Assembly: GCA_030539935.1 (NCBI GenBank)
Contig: JAUNXF010000006.1
Coordinates: 1 to 32,932 of the forward strand
Reading direction: 5' to 3'
Origin: Methanobrevibacter sp.
GTDB lineage: Archaea; Methanobacteriota; Methanobacteria; Methanobacteriales; Methanobacteriaceae
DNA length: 32,932 nt
The notes under the pieces were generated by a model, which worked only from the letters and a program-made list of their open reading frames with translations, had not been told where the DNA came from and did no database searches. The translations under genes and the position numbers were made by a program. The stretch's first letter is position 1, and each line of letters begins with the position of its first letter. This document shows positions 1 through 9,470 of the stretch, piece after piece.

Positions 1-110
1 CGAGTCCTATGGCCAAAATAGGCATCTGCAAGAAACGGCGCATTTCCCAAAACAACACGAGGGATTGACTTTCCCTTAAATTCTAAATCTTCATTAAAAA
101 TAATAAACAC
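1..110 (-). CDS. Partial gene, conserved-looking protein of unknown function (N-terminus only)
   Basis: The minus strand is open from position 110 to the window edge, with 36 complete codons. The reading contains EFKGKSIPRVVLG followed by NAPFLADAYFGHRT. The base composition here is clearly richer in G+C than the spacer that begins at 111, as expected for coding DNA. An in-frame TAG at 114-116 limits the start, so the only usual start codon is the GTG at 108-110. There is no spaced ribosome binding site, but an A/T box (TTTTTATAAT at 131-140) lies about 26 bases upstream, which suggests a leaderless transcript. I do not recognise the family with certainty. The coding call is moderately sure and the exact start is not. 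Confidence 0.5.
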   Translation of the reverse strand, partial: MFIIFNEDLEFKGKSIPRVVLGNAPFLADAYFGHRT

Positions 111-300
111 AACCTAAAATTGAATGATAATTTTTATAATTATGAATAAAGGTTTAATTAAATTAATTATTATATTTATCGAAACCCTTAAAAAAGTTTT
201 AAGTATACTAAAAAAATTAAAAAAATAAAATTTATTCAATCAGAACCTACTTTTTTAAATAAACTTCAGTTAATTAAGTTAAAAATGAAACACTTAGTAA

Positions 301-352
301 AAATTATATAATATTCTAAACAAATATAAAAGATATATATTTTAATATGGGG
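301..352 (+). promoter_or_regulatory. Candidate promoter and ribosome binding site of the large adhesin
   Basis: An archaeal-type A/T box, ATTATATAATA, lies at about 303-313, and a second one, AAATATAAAAG, at 322-332. GGGG at 349-352 is eight bases before the ATG and is the best ribosome binding site. The first box would give a transcript start near 333 and a short leader that keeps this site; the second would not. The spacer 111-300 is A/T-rich and shows no gene. Confidence 0.4.
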
Positions 353-360
353 AAAATAGT

Positions 361-3300
361 ATGAAGAAAAGAAAGATGATTTTCCTACTGATACTCCTTG
401 TTTGTTTACTTGGCATATCAGCAGCCAGTGCTGCAGATGATGCTTCAAACGATGCTATCAGTACGGACATTAATGATGATCTTATTTTAGAGGAAAATAT
501 CAACGAAGTTGATGTTTCGAGTAGTTCCCATGAGGAACCTAGCTTAGATGAAAATAGTGGAGATCCTGTTTTGGATAGTGCCAATGAAGAGGCACTCTCT
601 GAAAACACTCCCGGAACTTTTACGGATTTGAATAATGACATCAATGGTAATAATGATGACATAGTCTATTTAAACCGTGACTATACATATGACAATTCAA
701 CTGATTTTAGATTAAGAAACGGGACCGTTATCAGCCGTGCCGTGACCATTGAAGGTAATGGCCATACTCTTGATGGAGCCCATATTGGAAGAATCTTTAA
801 TGTCACCAATGCCAATGCAATATTTAAAAACATTATTTTTATAAATGGTAACACCACCGATTACGAACATGGTGGCGCTATCCACGGTGACTGTACCATT
901 CAGGACTGTGCTTTCATAAACAATATGGCATATTATTCTTATGGAGGGGCAATCTATGGAAACTGCACTGTTCAGGGCTGTACATTCACAAACAACACTG
1001 GAGACTATTACGGAGGAACAATCCATGGGAACTGCACTATCATAAATTCTACATTCAATGAGAATAATGGAGTAATCTATGGAAACTGCACTGTCCAGAA
1101 CTGTAATTTCAATAACAATTCCAAAAATCGCTATGCGCTCCTTGGAAATTACACTCTCATAGACTCTAACTTTACAAACAATAAGGGAGGTGTTCTTGAA
1201 GGGGCATGTGATGCCATCAACTGTACCTTTGCCAATAACGCTGGAAGCAATGGCATTATAAAGGGCAATTCTACTGCCAGAAACTGCATATTTGAAAATA
1301 ATACCGTTAGTTCTTATGGAGGCGCAGTCTATGGAATGTCTGAACTCATTAACTGTACATTTACAAATAATTCCGCATCATGGTATGGTGGTGTCGTCTA
1401 TGGTATCAGCACAATCAGGGATTGCACATTCACCAACAATTCCGCAAGACAGGGTGGTGCAGTTTATGGAAATTGCACCATTATAAATTGTGACTTTACA
1501 AATAATTCCGCACGGGAGCGTGGTGGTGCAATTTGCAATTACATGATTGATGGTAATGGAGGTTCCATTTCTGGAACTTGCATGGTGAAGGATTGTAGAT
1601 TTACAAATAATTCTGCATCAGACTATGGTGGTGCTGTCTACAGTGAAATTACATCAAATATGTTTGTAGACAATTGTAACTTCACACAAAACCATGCAAA
1701 CAGTTATGGTGGAGCAATCTATAATGTATTGACTGCCAATTCCCTATTTGAAAACAATTCAGCATATTCAGGAGGTGCAATGTATAGGGGCACTGCCGTA
1801 AACTGCACATTCAACAACAACAATGCAAGCCGTGATGGAGGGGCAGTCCATAGTGCAAACATTTCCAATTGTCACTTCAGCAATAATGTCGCACAGAATG
1901 AAAATGATACCTATAACGTTGACACAATTGATATGGGAAACATGAAGACTATTGCTGATTTGAACACTCTTTTAAATGGAGATTCTGATGAAATTTCCTT
2001 GGATGACAATTATACCTATAATTTTGCAACTGATTATGCCTTGAAAGGTGGTATTGAAATCAATCGTGCCATAACCATTCACGGTAATGGATTCACCATC
2101 AATGGTCTTAACCAAACTCGCATTTTCAACATAATAAGCGAAAATGTAATTATTGAAAACATTAACTTCATCAATGCAAACAGCACTGAAAACGGTGGAG
2201 CAATCCATGGTGATTGTAGTGTAAGGGACTGCAACTTCACCAATAATTATGCAGAACATAATGGTAGTGCCATCTATGGAAACTGTGAAGTCATCAATTG
2301 TAATTTCAATGATAATTATGCAAATAACTGTGGTGGGGCCATTTTTGGAAACTGCACTGTCACAGACTGTAGATTTACACACAACTATGCAAAAAGTAGA
2401 GGTGCAGCAATCTATGGAAACTGCACCGTAACAAATTCCAACTTTACAGAAAATTATGGAGGATATTATGGAATTGGAGGGGCAATCTACGGTAACGGCA
2501 CTGCAATAAACTGCTCCTTTACAAATAACCATGTAGGAGATAAGGGAGGTGCCCTCTGTGGAGGCACTGCAATAAACTGCACATTCAAAGATAATAAGGG
2601 AGACAGCAGTGCTGGTGCAATATTTGAAGGCTCTGCAATAAACTGTACCTTCATAAACAATACTGCAGGTTACGGTGGAGCAATATACTCTACTTCAGCA
2701 AAATATTGTAACTTTACAAATAATACTGCAAGATATGGTGGTGCATTATATGAAAGCAATGCAACAGCATGCATTTTCCTAAACAATTCCGCAAGCGATT
2801 ATGGAGGAGTGATGTATTACGGCACAGCTATTGACTGCAGCTTCATAAACAATTCCGCAAACAGTTATGGAGGAGCAATGTATTACGGAGCCGCATTCGG
2901 ATCTAATTTCACAAACAATAATGCAAGCAATTATGGTGGAGCGACTTATTATACCAAGGTTTCAAGCTGCCTCTTTGAAAATAATACTGCAAACAATGGT
3001 GGTGCAATGTATTACGGTACTGCTGTAAACAGCATATTCAACAACAACAATGCTAGCAATCAGGGTGGAGCAGCTTACAAAACCAGACTTTCAAACAACA
3101 CCCAATTCAGCAATAACCTTGCAAATGAAGGAAATGACAACTACTCTGTTACATGGATTGGAATTGCAAACGGAAAAACATTAACAGAACTAGCGAATCT
3201 TATCAATTGTTATGATGATGAGGAATTTTATTTAGACAGCAACTATGCATATAATTCAGAATTTGATTCCGGCTTGAAAAATGGAATCCTCATCAACCGC

Positions 3301-6300
3301 ACTGTAACCATTCATGGAAATGGATACTCAATTGACGGCAATAAAACAGCAAGAATCTTCAATATCACTGGAAGCAGTGTGACTTTAGACAATATAGTTT
3401 TCATTAACGGTTACACCACAGCTTATGGTGGAGCAATCTATGGAAACTGCACTGTCACAAATTGCAGATTTATAAATAATTCCGCAAGATATTCAGGTGG
3501 AGCAATCTGCGGAAACTGTAGCATTGAGAATTCAAGCTTTTCATATAACAAGGCAAGCGGCTATGGAGGTGCTGTCTATGGAAACTGTACAATTAAAGAT
3601 TGTAATTTCACAAACAATACTGGAAGTTCCGGTGGAGCGACCTATGGAAACTGTACCATTGAAAATTCCAATTTCATAAATAACAATGCAAGCAGTTCTG
3701 GTGCTGCAATGTATAATGGAACTGCAATAAACTGTAATTTCACAAGCAATAATGCAAGCAGTTCCGGTGGAGCACTCTACTATGCTTCAGCTCTAAATTG
3801 TAGCTTCAAGGACAACTATGCTTATTGGGGCGGTGGAGCAATCTGTGATGGAAATGCTCTAAACTGTACTTTCATTAATAACTATGCATATGATGATGGA
3901 GGAGCCATAAAGTATGGTAATGCTACAAATTGTAATTTCATAAACAACTATGCAAGATCCGATGGCGGTGCCATATATGAGGGATCTGCAATAAACTGTA
4001 ACTTCACAAACAATACTGCAAATGGCTATGGAGGCGCTCTCTATGTAGGCAATGCCATAAATTCCACATTTGTCAATAACCATGCAGCTTATGAGGGCGG
4101 GGCAATTTCTGGCCCTTACTATACCAATTCCATTAGCTACAGTGCAATGAATTGTGTATTTGTAAATAACTCTGCAGATAAGAGTGCAGGTGCAGCATAC
4201 CATATGGATGTTGCAGATTGTAATTTCACAAACAATTCTGCAAATGAAAATGGAGGAGCAATGGTCGGAGGCTATGCCACCAATTCCAATTTCACAGGAA
4301 ATCATGCAAATGGAGATGGTGGAGCATTATATGCTGTTACAGTTTCAAAATGCTCATTTGAGGATAATTATGCAGGAAATGGTGGTGCAATTGCCAAGGG
4401 AATAGTTGCAAATTCCACATTTACAAACAATCATGCAAATAACAATGGAGGGGCCATATACAATGCTACAGCCTACACTGGCTCTACCTTCACCAACAAT
4501 ATTGCACAAAACGGAAATGGCACAGATGAAGTGACATGGCTAAATCAGGGAAACTCAAAAACACTTAGTGATTTAAAAGACCTGATTGACAATAGCATTG
4601 ATGGCATTGTTTATTTAGAAGACAATTACACTTTCTATATTGGCACTGACTTAGATTTAAAAGATGGAATTCCAATTGACCATGAAGTGACCATTTATGG
4701 TAACGGCCATACCATTGATGGGGTGAAGATGTCAAAAGTATTCAGCATAAGCAATGATGATGTGACAATCCGAGACCTTATTTTTGTAAACGGTAAAGCC
4801 AATACCAATGGAGGGGTCATAGAAGGAGTAGGTACTGTCATAAACTGTAGCTTCACCAACAATACCGCACAGTCAGGTGGTGCAATCTATGGTAACTTAA
4901 CTGTAATCAACTCCACCTTCACAAACAATGTGGCAGACAGTTATGCTGGTGCCGTCTATGGAAACTGTACTGTAATTAATTCAAACTTCACCAACAATCG
5001 CGTATCCTCCTATGGAGGTGCAATGAGTGGAGGCCAAGCCATAAACTGTAGCTTCACCAACAATTCAGGAAAGTATGGTGGTGCAGCAAACAACATTAAG
5101 GCCTTGAACTGTAACTTCACCTATAACAATGCAAGTTACTATGGAGGTGCATTGTATGGCAGCAATGCTACAAACTGCAGCTTCACCTATAACAATGTAA
5201 GTGACAAGGCTTGGGGTGGAGCAATGGGTAATGGTGTCGCTCAAGACTGTAGCTTTATAAACAATACTGGAAATGACGGTGGTGCAACCTGTTCAGTAAA
5301 TGCAACAAACTGTACATTCATTGACAACACTGCAATTGCAGGAGGTGCAATGCGTTATGGTAATGCTGTAAACTGTACCTTCATCAATAACAATGCAAGC
5401 AATAGAGGCGGAGCCACTTATGGAACCGACGTTAATGACTCTGTATTTATCAATAACAGTGCAGTTGGCTATGGTGGTGGCCTATGTTCTGGACATGCCG
5501 TCAATTGTAGCTTCACCAATAACACTGCAAGCTATGGTGGTGCAATATCTGACGGATCAGTAGTGAATTGTACCTTAACTAATAATAATGCAAGCTATGG
5601 AGGTGCCATGGGCTGTATTTACACATCTAACAATGCAGAAAACAGTACATTCATCAATAACACTGCAACATATGATGGCGGTGCAATATGTGGTGAAGGA
5701 GGCTATGTGAAAAATTGTACTTTCATAGACAATACTGCCTCAAGGGAGGGCGGTGCAGCTTATAATGTCACTGCAATAGATTCCACTTTCACAAACAATA
5801 GTGCAGGACAGGGTGGTGGAGCCATCACTTATGGTGATGCAAGAAATTGTACTTTCACCAATAATAATGCAAGCTATGGTGGTGCAACCCGCTATGTTGA
5901 AGCTGAGAGCAGTACCTTCACAAACAACACTGCTGAATATTCTGGTGGAGCTATGGAATATGGCAATGCCACAGATTGTACATTCATCTCCAACACTGCA
6001 AAACTTGATGGTGGAGCAATCTATTGTTGTGATGATGCAATAAACTGTACCTTCATTGGAAATGTTGCAAACCGTGACGGCGGAGCAATCTGTGAAGGCA
6101 CCAAAGCAGTGAATTGTACTTTCACCAATAACACTGCAGAGGGTGACGGCGGAGCAATCTGTGAAGGTTCTGTTTCAACATCCAATTTCACAGGAAATCA
6201 TGCAGGCGGAAACGGTGGTGCTACCTATGATGCAATAATCGCCAATTCCATATTTGGGGATAACTCTGCAACCATTGGTGGTGCAATAAGTGGAGGCCAA

Positions 6301-8103
6301 GTTGCAAATTCCACATTCAACAATAACAGCGCAAGCCAAAAAGGTGGAGCAGTAGCCAATGCAATAGTCTACTCCGGATGCACATATTCCAATAACAATG
6401 CACCAAGCGAAGCAGATACCGCCAATTCAACAACAATTCAAAAGGGAAATGCAAAAACATTCACCGAATTATATGAGCTTATCATGGGCGACGATGATTG
6501 GGAAATCAATTTGCGTGACAATTACACCTTTGATCTTGCAAGCGACTTCGACTTGAGGAATGGTGTAAACATTAGCCGTACCGTAACAATTCTTGGTAAT
6601 GGGTTTACCATTGATGGCGCTGGCTTGGCAAGGATGATTTATATAGCTGACTCCTGGTATAGCACCTATCATGTGGTATTCAAAGACACCATTTTCAAAA
6701 ACGGTAATGCCTCAGGCAATGGTGGTGCAATTTGCGGAAATGACTGTGTCCTTAAAAACTGTACCTTCATCAATAATTATGCAAGCGAAGACGGTGGAGC
6801 TGTAGAATATGCTGAAGCAACAAACTGTACCTTCATCAATAACACAGCAGACCATGGCGGCGGAGCAATCTATGTAGGTGACGTCAACAATTCTGCATTC
6901 ATCAATAACTCTGCAACTTCAGGTGGTGCAATTTGGAATGCATATACTAGTAAAAACTGTACATTTACCGGAAATAGTGCTTTGTATGGTGGTGCCGTTT
7001 ACAATACCACCAAAGCAATTACAAACTCCACCTTTAAGAATAACTCTGCGATGTACGGTGGAGCTATGGCTGGAGGTAATGCTACAGATTGTAACTTCAC
7101 AGGAAACACAGCACAATATGGTGGAGCAATCTACGGAGGAACCGCAAACAACTGTACCTTCAAAAACAACAATGCAACCGACTACGGCGGAGCAATCTAC
7201 GGAGGAACCGCAAACAACTGTAACTACAGCGGAAACACAGCAGGAATAGAAGGTGGTGACACCTATGGTGAACCTATCTCCAATACCCCATACATAAAGG
7301 CATCTGACTTCACTTCCACATATAAATCTGGCGCTAAATTGTTATTTGATTATGTAGACAAAGGCCAATATATAAATGGCTATAATACTACAATCAGAGT
7401 ATATAAAAACAATACTTTAGTCGGAACATATTATGCATTAACTGGTATTGGCTGGGCCGTTAATTTAGCTCCAGGAACCTATAGTGCTATTTTAAATTGC
7501 ATGGGATATAGCAAAACCGTTACATTAACCATCAATAAGATTAGCACTGCAATAACCGCAGCTGCTGTGACAACCGTATACAATGGAAACAAATACTTGA
7601 CAATAACCTTGAAGGACAAAAGCGGCAAAGTGTTAAGCGGAGTGAAAGTGACTGTGAAAATCAGCACTGCAAAAACTTACACAACAAACAAGAACGGTCA
7701 AATCAAGGTATCCTTGAATGGAATAGCTCCAAAGGCTTACACTGCACTAATCACATTTGCAGGAAACACATACTATGCCAAATCCACAAAGTCCGTAAAG
7801 GTAACTGTCAAGAAGGCAACTCCAAAGATGACTGCAAAGGCAAAGACCTTCAAGCTTAGTGTTAAAACCAAAAAGTACACAATTATCTTGAAAACCAATC
7901 AGAACAAGGTAATGAAAAGCACTAAGGTAAGCCTAAAGGTCAACAAGAAAACCTACACCGTCAAGACAAATGCAAAAGGTGTGGCCACCTTTAAGATTAC
8001 CAACTTGAAGAAAAAAGGTATCTTTACATCAGTCATAACATATGCGGGAAGCAAATACTACAACAAGCTAACTAAAAAAGTTAAGATAACCGTTAAAAAA
8101 TAG
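361..8103 (+). CDS. Giant adhesin-like surface protein, beta-helix repeats with C-terminal Ig-like domains
   Basis: This 2580-residue secreted protein starts with a clear signal peptide (MKKRKMIFLLILL, then a cleavage-like AASAADD at about 21-27). An acidic, Ser/Asn-rich linker runs to about residue 85. The body to about residue 2310 is built of short rungs of the form NCTFTNNSA-GGAIYG, typical of polymorphic outer membrane protein / right-handed beta-helix adhesins. It falls into five large modules, each opened by a conserved cap that includes a LxNGxxINRxVTIxGNG-like core. The C-terminus holds Lys/Thr-rich Ig-like domains, where phrases such as TFKITNLKKKG are shared with the adhesin at 24355-26583. 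I see no sortase motif, no pseudomurein-binding repeat and no C-terminal membrane anchor. The likely role is cell-surface attachment to microbes or host; the target is unknown. Many Asn-x-Ser/Thr sites allow N-glycosylation. Confidence 0.93.
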   Translation: MKKRKMIFLLILLVCLLGISAASAADDASNDAISTDINDDLILEENINEVDVSSSSHEEPSLDENSGDPVLDSANEEALSENTPGTFTDLNNDINGNNDDIVYLNRDYTYDNSTDFRLRNGTVISRAVTIEGNGHTLDGAHIGRIFNVTNANAIFKNIIFINGNTTDYEHGGAIHGDCTIQDCAFINNMAYYSYGGAIYGNCTVQGCTFTNNTGDYYGGTIHGNCTIINSTFNENNGVIYGNCTVQNCNFNNNSKNRYALLGNYTLIDSNFTNNKGGVLEGACDAINCTFANNAGSNGIIKGNSTARNCIFENNTVSSYGGAVYGMSELINCTFTNNSASWYGGVVYGISTIRDCTFTNNSARQGGAVYGNCTIINCDFTNNSARERGGAICNYMIDGNGGSISGTCMVKDCRFTNNSASDYGGAVYSEITSNMFVDNCNFTQNHANSYGGAIYNVLTANSLFENNSAYSGGAMYRGTAVNCTFNNNNASRDGGAVHSANISNCHFSNNVAQNENDTYNVDTIDMGNMKTIADLNTLLNGDSDEISLDDNYTYNFATDYALKGGIEINRAITIHGNGFTINGLNQTRIFNIISENVIIENINFINANSTENGGAIHGDCSVRDCNFTNNYAEHNGSAIYGNCEVINCNFNDNYANNCGGAIFGNCTVTDCRFTHNYAKSRGAAIYGNCTVTNSNFTENYGGYYGIGGAIYGNGTAINCSFTNNHVGDKGGALCGGTAINCTFKDNKGDSSAGAIFEGSAINCTFINNTAGYGGAIYSTSAKYCNFTNNTARYGGALYESNATACIFLNNSASDYGGVMYYGTAIDCSFINNSANSYGGAMYYGAAFGSNFTNNNASNYGGATYYTKVSSCLFENNTANNGGAMYYGTAVNSIFNNNNASNQGGAAYKTRLSNNTQFSNNLANEGNDNYSVTWIGIANGKTLTELANLINCYDDEEFYLDSNYAYNSEFDSGLKNGILINRTVTIHGNGYSIDGNKTARIFNITGSSVTLDNIVFINGYTTAYGGAIYGNCTVTNCRFINNSARYSGGAICGNCSIENSSFSYNKASGYGGAVYGNCTIKDCNFTNNTGSSGGATYGNCTIENSNFINNNASSSGAAMYNGTAINCNFTSNNASSSGGALYYASALNCSFKDNYAYWGGGAICDGNALNCTFINNYAYDDGGAIKYGNATNCNFINNYARSDGGAIYEGSAINCNFTNNTANGYGGALYVGNAINSTFVNNHAAYEGGAISGPYYTNSISYSAMNCVFVNNSADKSAGAAYHMDVADCNFTNNSANENGGAMVGGYATNSNFTGNHANGDGGALYAVTVSKCSFEDNYAGNGGAIAKGIVANSTFTNNHANNNGGAIYNATAYTGSTFTNNIAQNGNGTDEVTWLNQGNSKTLSDLKDLIDNSIDGIVYLEDNYTFYIGTDLDLKDGIPIDHEVTIYGNGHTIDGVKMSKVFSISNDDVTIRDLIFVNGKANTNGGVIEGVGTVINCSFTNNTAQSGGAIYGNLTVINSTFTNNVADSYAGAVYGNCTVINSNFTNNRVSSYGGAMSGGQAINCSFTNNSGKYGGAANNIKALNCNFTYNNASYYGGALYGSNATNCSFTYNNVSDKAWGGAMGNGVAQDCSFINNTGNDGGATCSVNATNCTFIDNTAIAGGAMRYGNAVNCTFINNNASNRGGATYGTDVNDSVFINNSAVGYGGGLCSGHAVNCSFTNNTASYGGAISDGSVVNCTLTNNNASYGGAMGCIYTSNNAENSTFINNTATYDGGAICGEGGYVKNCTFIDNTASREGGAAYNVTAIDSTFTNNSAGQGGGAITYGDARNCTFTNNNASYGGATRYVEAESSTFTNNTAEYSGGAMEYGNATDCTFISNTAKLDGGAIYCCDDAINCTFIGNVANRDGGAICEGTKAVNCTFTNNTAEGDGGAICEGSVSTSNFTGNHAGGNGGATYDAIIANSIFGDNSATIGGAISGGQVANSTFNNNSASQKGGAVANAIVYSGCTYSNNNAPSEADTANSTTIQKGNAKTFTELYELIMGDDDWEINLRDNYTFDLASDFDLRNGVNISRTVTILGNGFTIDGAGLARMIYIADSWYSTYHVVFKDTIFKNGNASGNGGAICGNDCVLKNCTFINNYASEDGGAVEYAEATNCTFINNTADHGGGAIYVGDVNNSAFINNSATSGGAIWNAYTSKNCTFTGNSALYGGAVYNTTKAITNSTFKNNSAMYGGAMAGGNATDCNFTGNTAQYGGAIYGGTANNCTFKNNNATDYGGAIYGGTANNCNYSGNTAGIEGGDTYGEPISNTPYIKASDFTSTYKSGAKLLFDYVDKGQYINGYNTTIRVYKNNTLVGTYYALTGIGWAVNLAPGTYSAILNCMGYSKTVTLTINKISTAITAAAVTTVYNGNKYLTITLKDKSGKVLSGVKVTVKISTAKTYTTNKNGQIKVSLNGIAPKAYTALITFAGNTYYAKSTKSVKVTVKKATPKMTAKAKTFKLSVKTKKYTIILKTNQNKVMKSTKVSLKVNKKTYTVKTNAKGVATFKITNLKKKGIFTSVITYAGSKYYNKLTKKVKITVKK
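619..7290 (+). repeat. Five tandem beta-helix super-modules inside the adhesin
   Basis: A conserved opening block recurs at about 619, 1936, 3165, 4549 and 6444. Each has a KT-T-LxxL helix-like lead, a DxxYTY strand, a GNG-TIDG core and then RIFNIT. Modules 2-5 are preceded by a linker ending in GN-KT. Module lengths are about 1317, 1229, 1384, 1895 and 846 bases, so the number of rungs differs between modules. Short DNA words such as GGAGCAATCTATGGAAACTG recur within and between modules. Confidence 0.8.
7123..7222 (+). repeat. Exact 34-base repeat, one rung apart, near the end of the beta-helix
   Basis: The 34 bases at 7123-7156 recur without change at 7189-7222. The offset is 66 bases, or 22 codons, which is one beta-helix rung. 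This looks like a recent in-frame duplication of a rung. Confidence 0.85.
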
Positions 8104-8154
8104 TTAAAAAGTGTAGTATGAGCTAAACTATAAAAAACAAAAAATTTCTTAAAA

Positions 8155-8198
8155 AAAAAGAGTTTAACAATATAAACTCTTTTTACTTTTTTTATTTT
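8155..8198 (+). terminator. Intrinsic-type terminator after the adhesin
   Basis: A perfect 12-bp inverted repeat (AAAAAGAGTTTA at 8155-8166 and its complement at 8173-8184) with a six-base loop is followed by a long T-rich tract. It is about 50 bases past the adhesin stop. The rest of the spacer to 8379 is A/T-rich with no gene visible. Confidence 0.75.
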
Positions 8199-8379
8199 AT
8201 AAATTATTATTAAAAATTGTTATTTTATAATCAAATGCCAAAACTAATTTTATGAATCAAAATAAAATAAACAATAAGAAAAAAAGTTTTCTAAACAGAT
8301 AAAAATAAACTAAATATTATTCAGATTTAAAAAAAATAAAAAAAAATTTAAAAATAGTTTTCTAACAAAGGTTAGACCT

Positions 8380-8607
8380 CTAAGCACTAGATCCTGTAGC
8401 TTGCCTATAGGTCTCATACAATGCATATATCCACACTATGAATGCACCAATACCAAACAATGGATACACCATATAGTACAATATATTGAATATTATTGCA
8501 AGGGCAATGCATATAGCTCCCTTTTTAATATCCCCAAGATATACAAGACCTAAACCAGCGAATATTACTGAAAGGACCATTGCTATTATCATTCTCTTAT
8601 CTGCCAT
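8380..8607 (-). CDS. Small membrane protein, TM2-like
   Basis: This encodes 75 residues if translation starts at MADKRMIIAM, which I prefer because GGTGGT lies four to five bases before that ATG. The longer reading to 8685 adds an A/T-rich stretch without a ribosome binding site. Two or three hydrophobic segments are seen: MIIAMVLSVIFAGLGLVYLG, then an IKKGAICIALAIIF hairpin, then FGIGAFIVWIYALYETY. The pattern of a Gly-rich first helix, a short loop and a second helix recalls TM2-domain proteins, whose function is mostly unknown. It may be cotranscribed with the UPF0145 gene upstream (137-base gap). The family assignment is tentative. Confidence 0.7.
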   Translation of the reverse strand: MADKRMIIAMVLSVIFAGLGLVYLGDIKKGAICIALAIIFNILYYMVYPLFGIGAFIVWIYALYETYRQATGSSA

Positions 8608-8744
8608 ATTACCACCGATTATTAAATTAAAAAAATTAAATAAATAAATGAAAATTAAATAATGGAAATAATATAATGAAAACAAATTTCAATACCTAAA
8701 AAAAATAATGAAAAAATAAGGAATAATGAAATGAAAAGAATAAT

Positions 8745-9083
8745 TTATTCTTTTTCAATTACAACAGCTGTACCATATGCCAAAACTTCCTGCATGTTTT
8801 GGGAGATGCTGTCTGAATCCATTCTCATGGTTATGATTGCATTTGCACCTAATTCCTTGGCATGTTCAATGCAGCGTTCAATGGATTCCTCTCTGGATTC
8901 TTCCATCATTTTTACGTATTGCTTGATCTCTCCACCTAACAATCCTTTCAATCCTGCACCGATGTCTCCACCAAGACCACGTGCACGTACTGTCAAACCA
9001 TATACGAATCCTTTTTCTTCTACAACTTTGTAACCTGCAATATAATCTGCACTTGCAATAGGAAATTCTTCCATACTTACCAT
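8745..9083 (-). CDS. UPF0145 / YbjQ family protein (putative heavy-metal-binding domain)
   Basis: This 112-residue protein shows the YbjQ layout throughout: an N-terminal YIAGYKVVEEKGFVYG strand pair, the VRARGLGGDIGAGLKGLLGG loop, and a helix with ESREESIERCIEHAKELGANAI leading to strands with MRMDSD and a Tyr-Gly-Thr-Ala-Val-Val end. Family members form a small oligomeric alpha/beta barrel-like fold. They are often annotated as putative heavy-metal-binding, but no firm role is known. The start at 9083 follows GAGGT with a six-base gap. The promoter region carries two tandem palindromes (9114-9134), so regulation by a DNA-binding protein is likely. Confidence 0.88.
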   Translation of the reverse strand: MVSMEEFPIASADYIAGYKVVEEKGFVYGLTVRARGLGGDIGAGLKGLLGGEIKQYVKMMEESREESIERCIEHAKELGANAIITMRMDSDSISQNMQEVLAYGTAVVIEKE

Positions 9084-9113
9084 TTAAATACCTCACATTA
9101 TTTTTCTAGCATC

Positions 9114-9172
9114 AACAAATGTTGAACAAGTGTTAATTATAATAATATTTAATAATACTGTATATAAAGGTT
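9114..9172 (-). promoter_or_regulatory. Promoter of the UPF0145 gene with two tandem palindromes
   Basis: On the minus strand a good TATA box (CCTTTATATAC, about 9162-9172) lies some 80 bases before the start codon. Downstream, near the expected transcript start, are two palindromes of form AACAnnTGTT at 9114-9123 and 9125-9134. They are 11 bp apart, one helical turn. This arrangement fits a repressor operator; the regulator is not identified. Confidence 0.55.
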
Positions 9173-9361
9173 TTTAAAATATTTTAACTAATTTTAAACG
9201 AAAATCAAATAAAAATAAATGAGACTGAAAAAAGGACATTTTACAAATTATTTAAATATAATGTCAACAATAGATAATAATATTATAAACTATCTAATGT
9301 AGATTATAACTTTTTATTAGATAATTTATCATTAATTTTAAAGATTTTAAAACTTTATGAA

Positions 9362-9415
9362 TCGAATATTCAATGCGAATAAGAACAAATAAACAGAATA
9401 TTCGAATTTATAAGA
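9362..9415 (+). promoter_or_regulatory. serA promoter with inverted repeat next to the TATA box
   Basis: TCGAATATTC at 9362-9371 is matched by its exact reverse complement GAATATTCGA at 9396-9405, with centres 34 bp apart. The second arm abuts the candidate TATA box TTTATAA at 9406-9413, about 60 bases before the serA ATG. A protein bound there would interfere with or recruit TBP. GGTGA four bases before the ATG is the ribosome binding site. Confidence 0.55.
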
Positions 9416-9470
9416 TTATTAACTATTAAAATTACTTAAAAATTTATTTCAAAGAAAGAATGGTGAAATA

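Noticed and set aside
342-662. Open frame on the minus strand over the adhesin start
   Set aside because: It lies opposite the signal peptide and acidic linker of a clear gene and has no ribosome binding site; the same holds for the other open frames opposite or within the adhesin repeats.
619-7290. Short regularly spaced repeats that could suggest a CRISPR array
   Set aside because: The repeats are coding, in frame, variable in sequence and follow a 20-24 residue beta-helix period, with no spacers or cas genes nearby.
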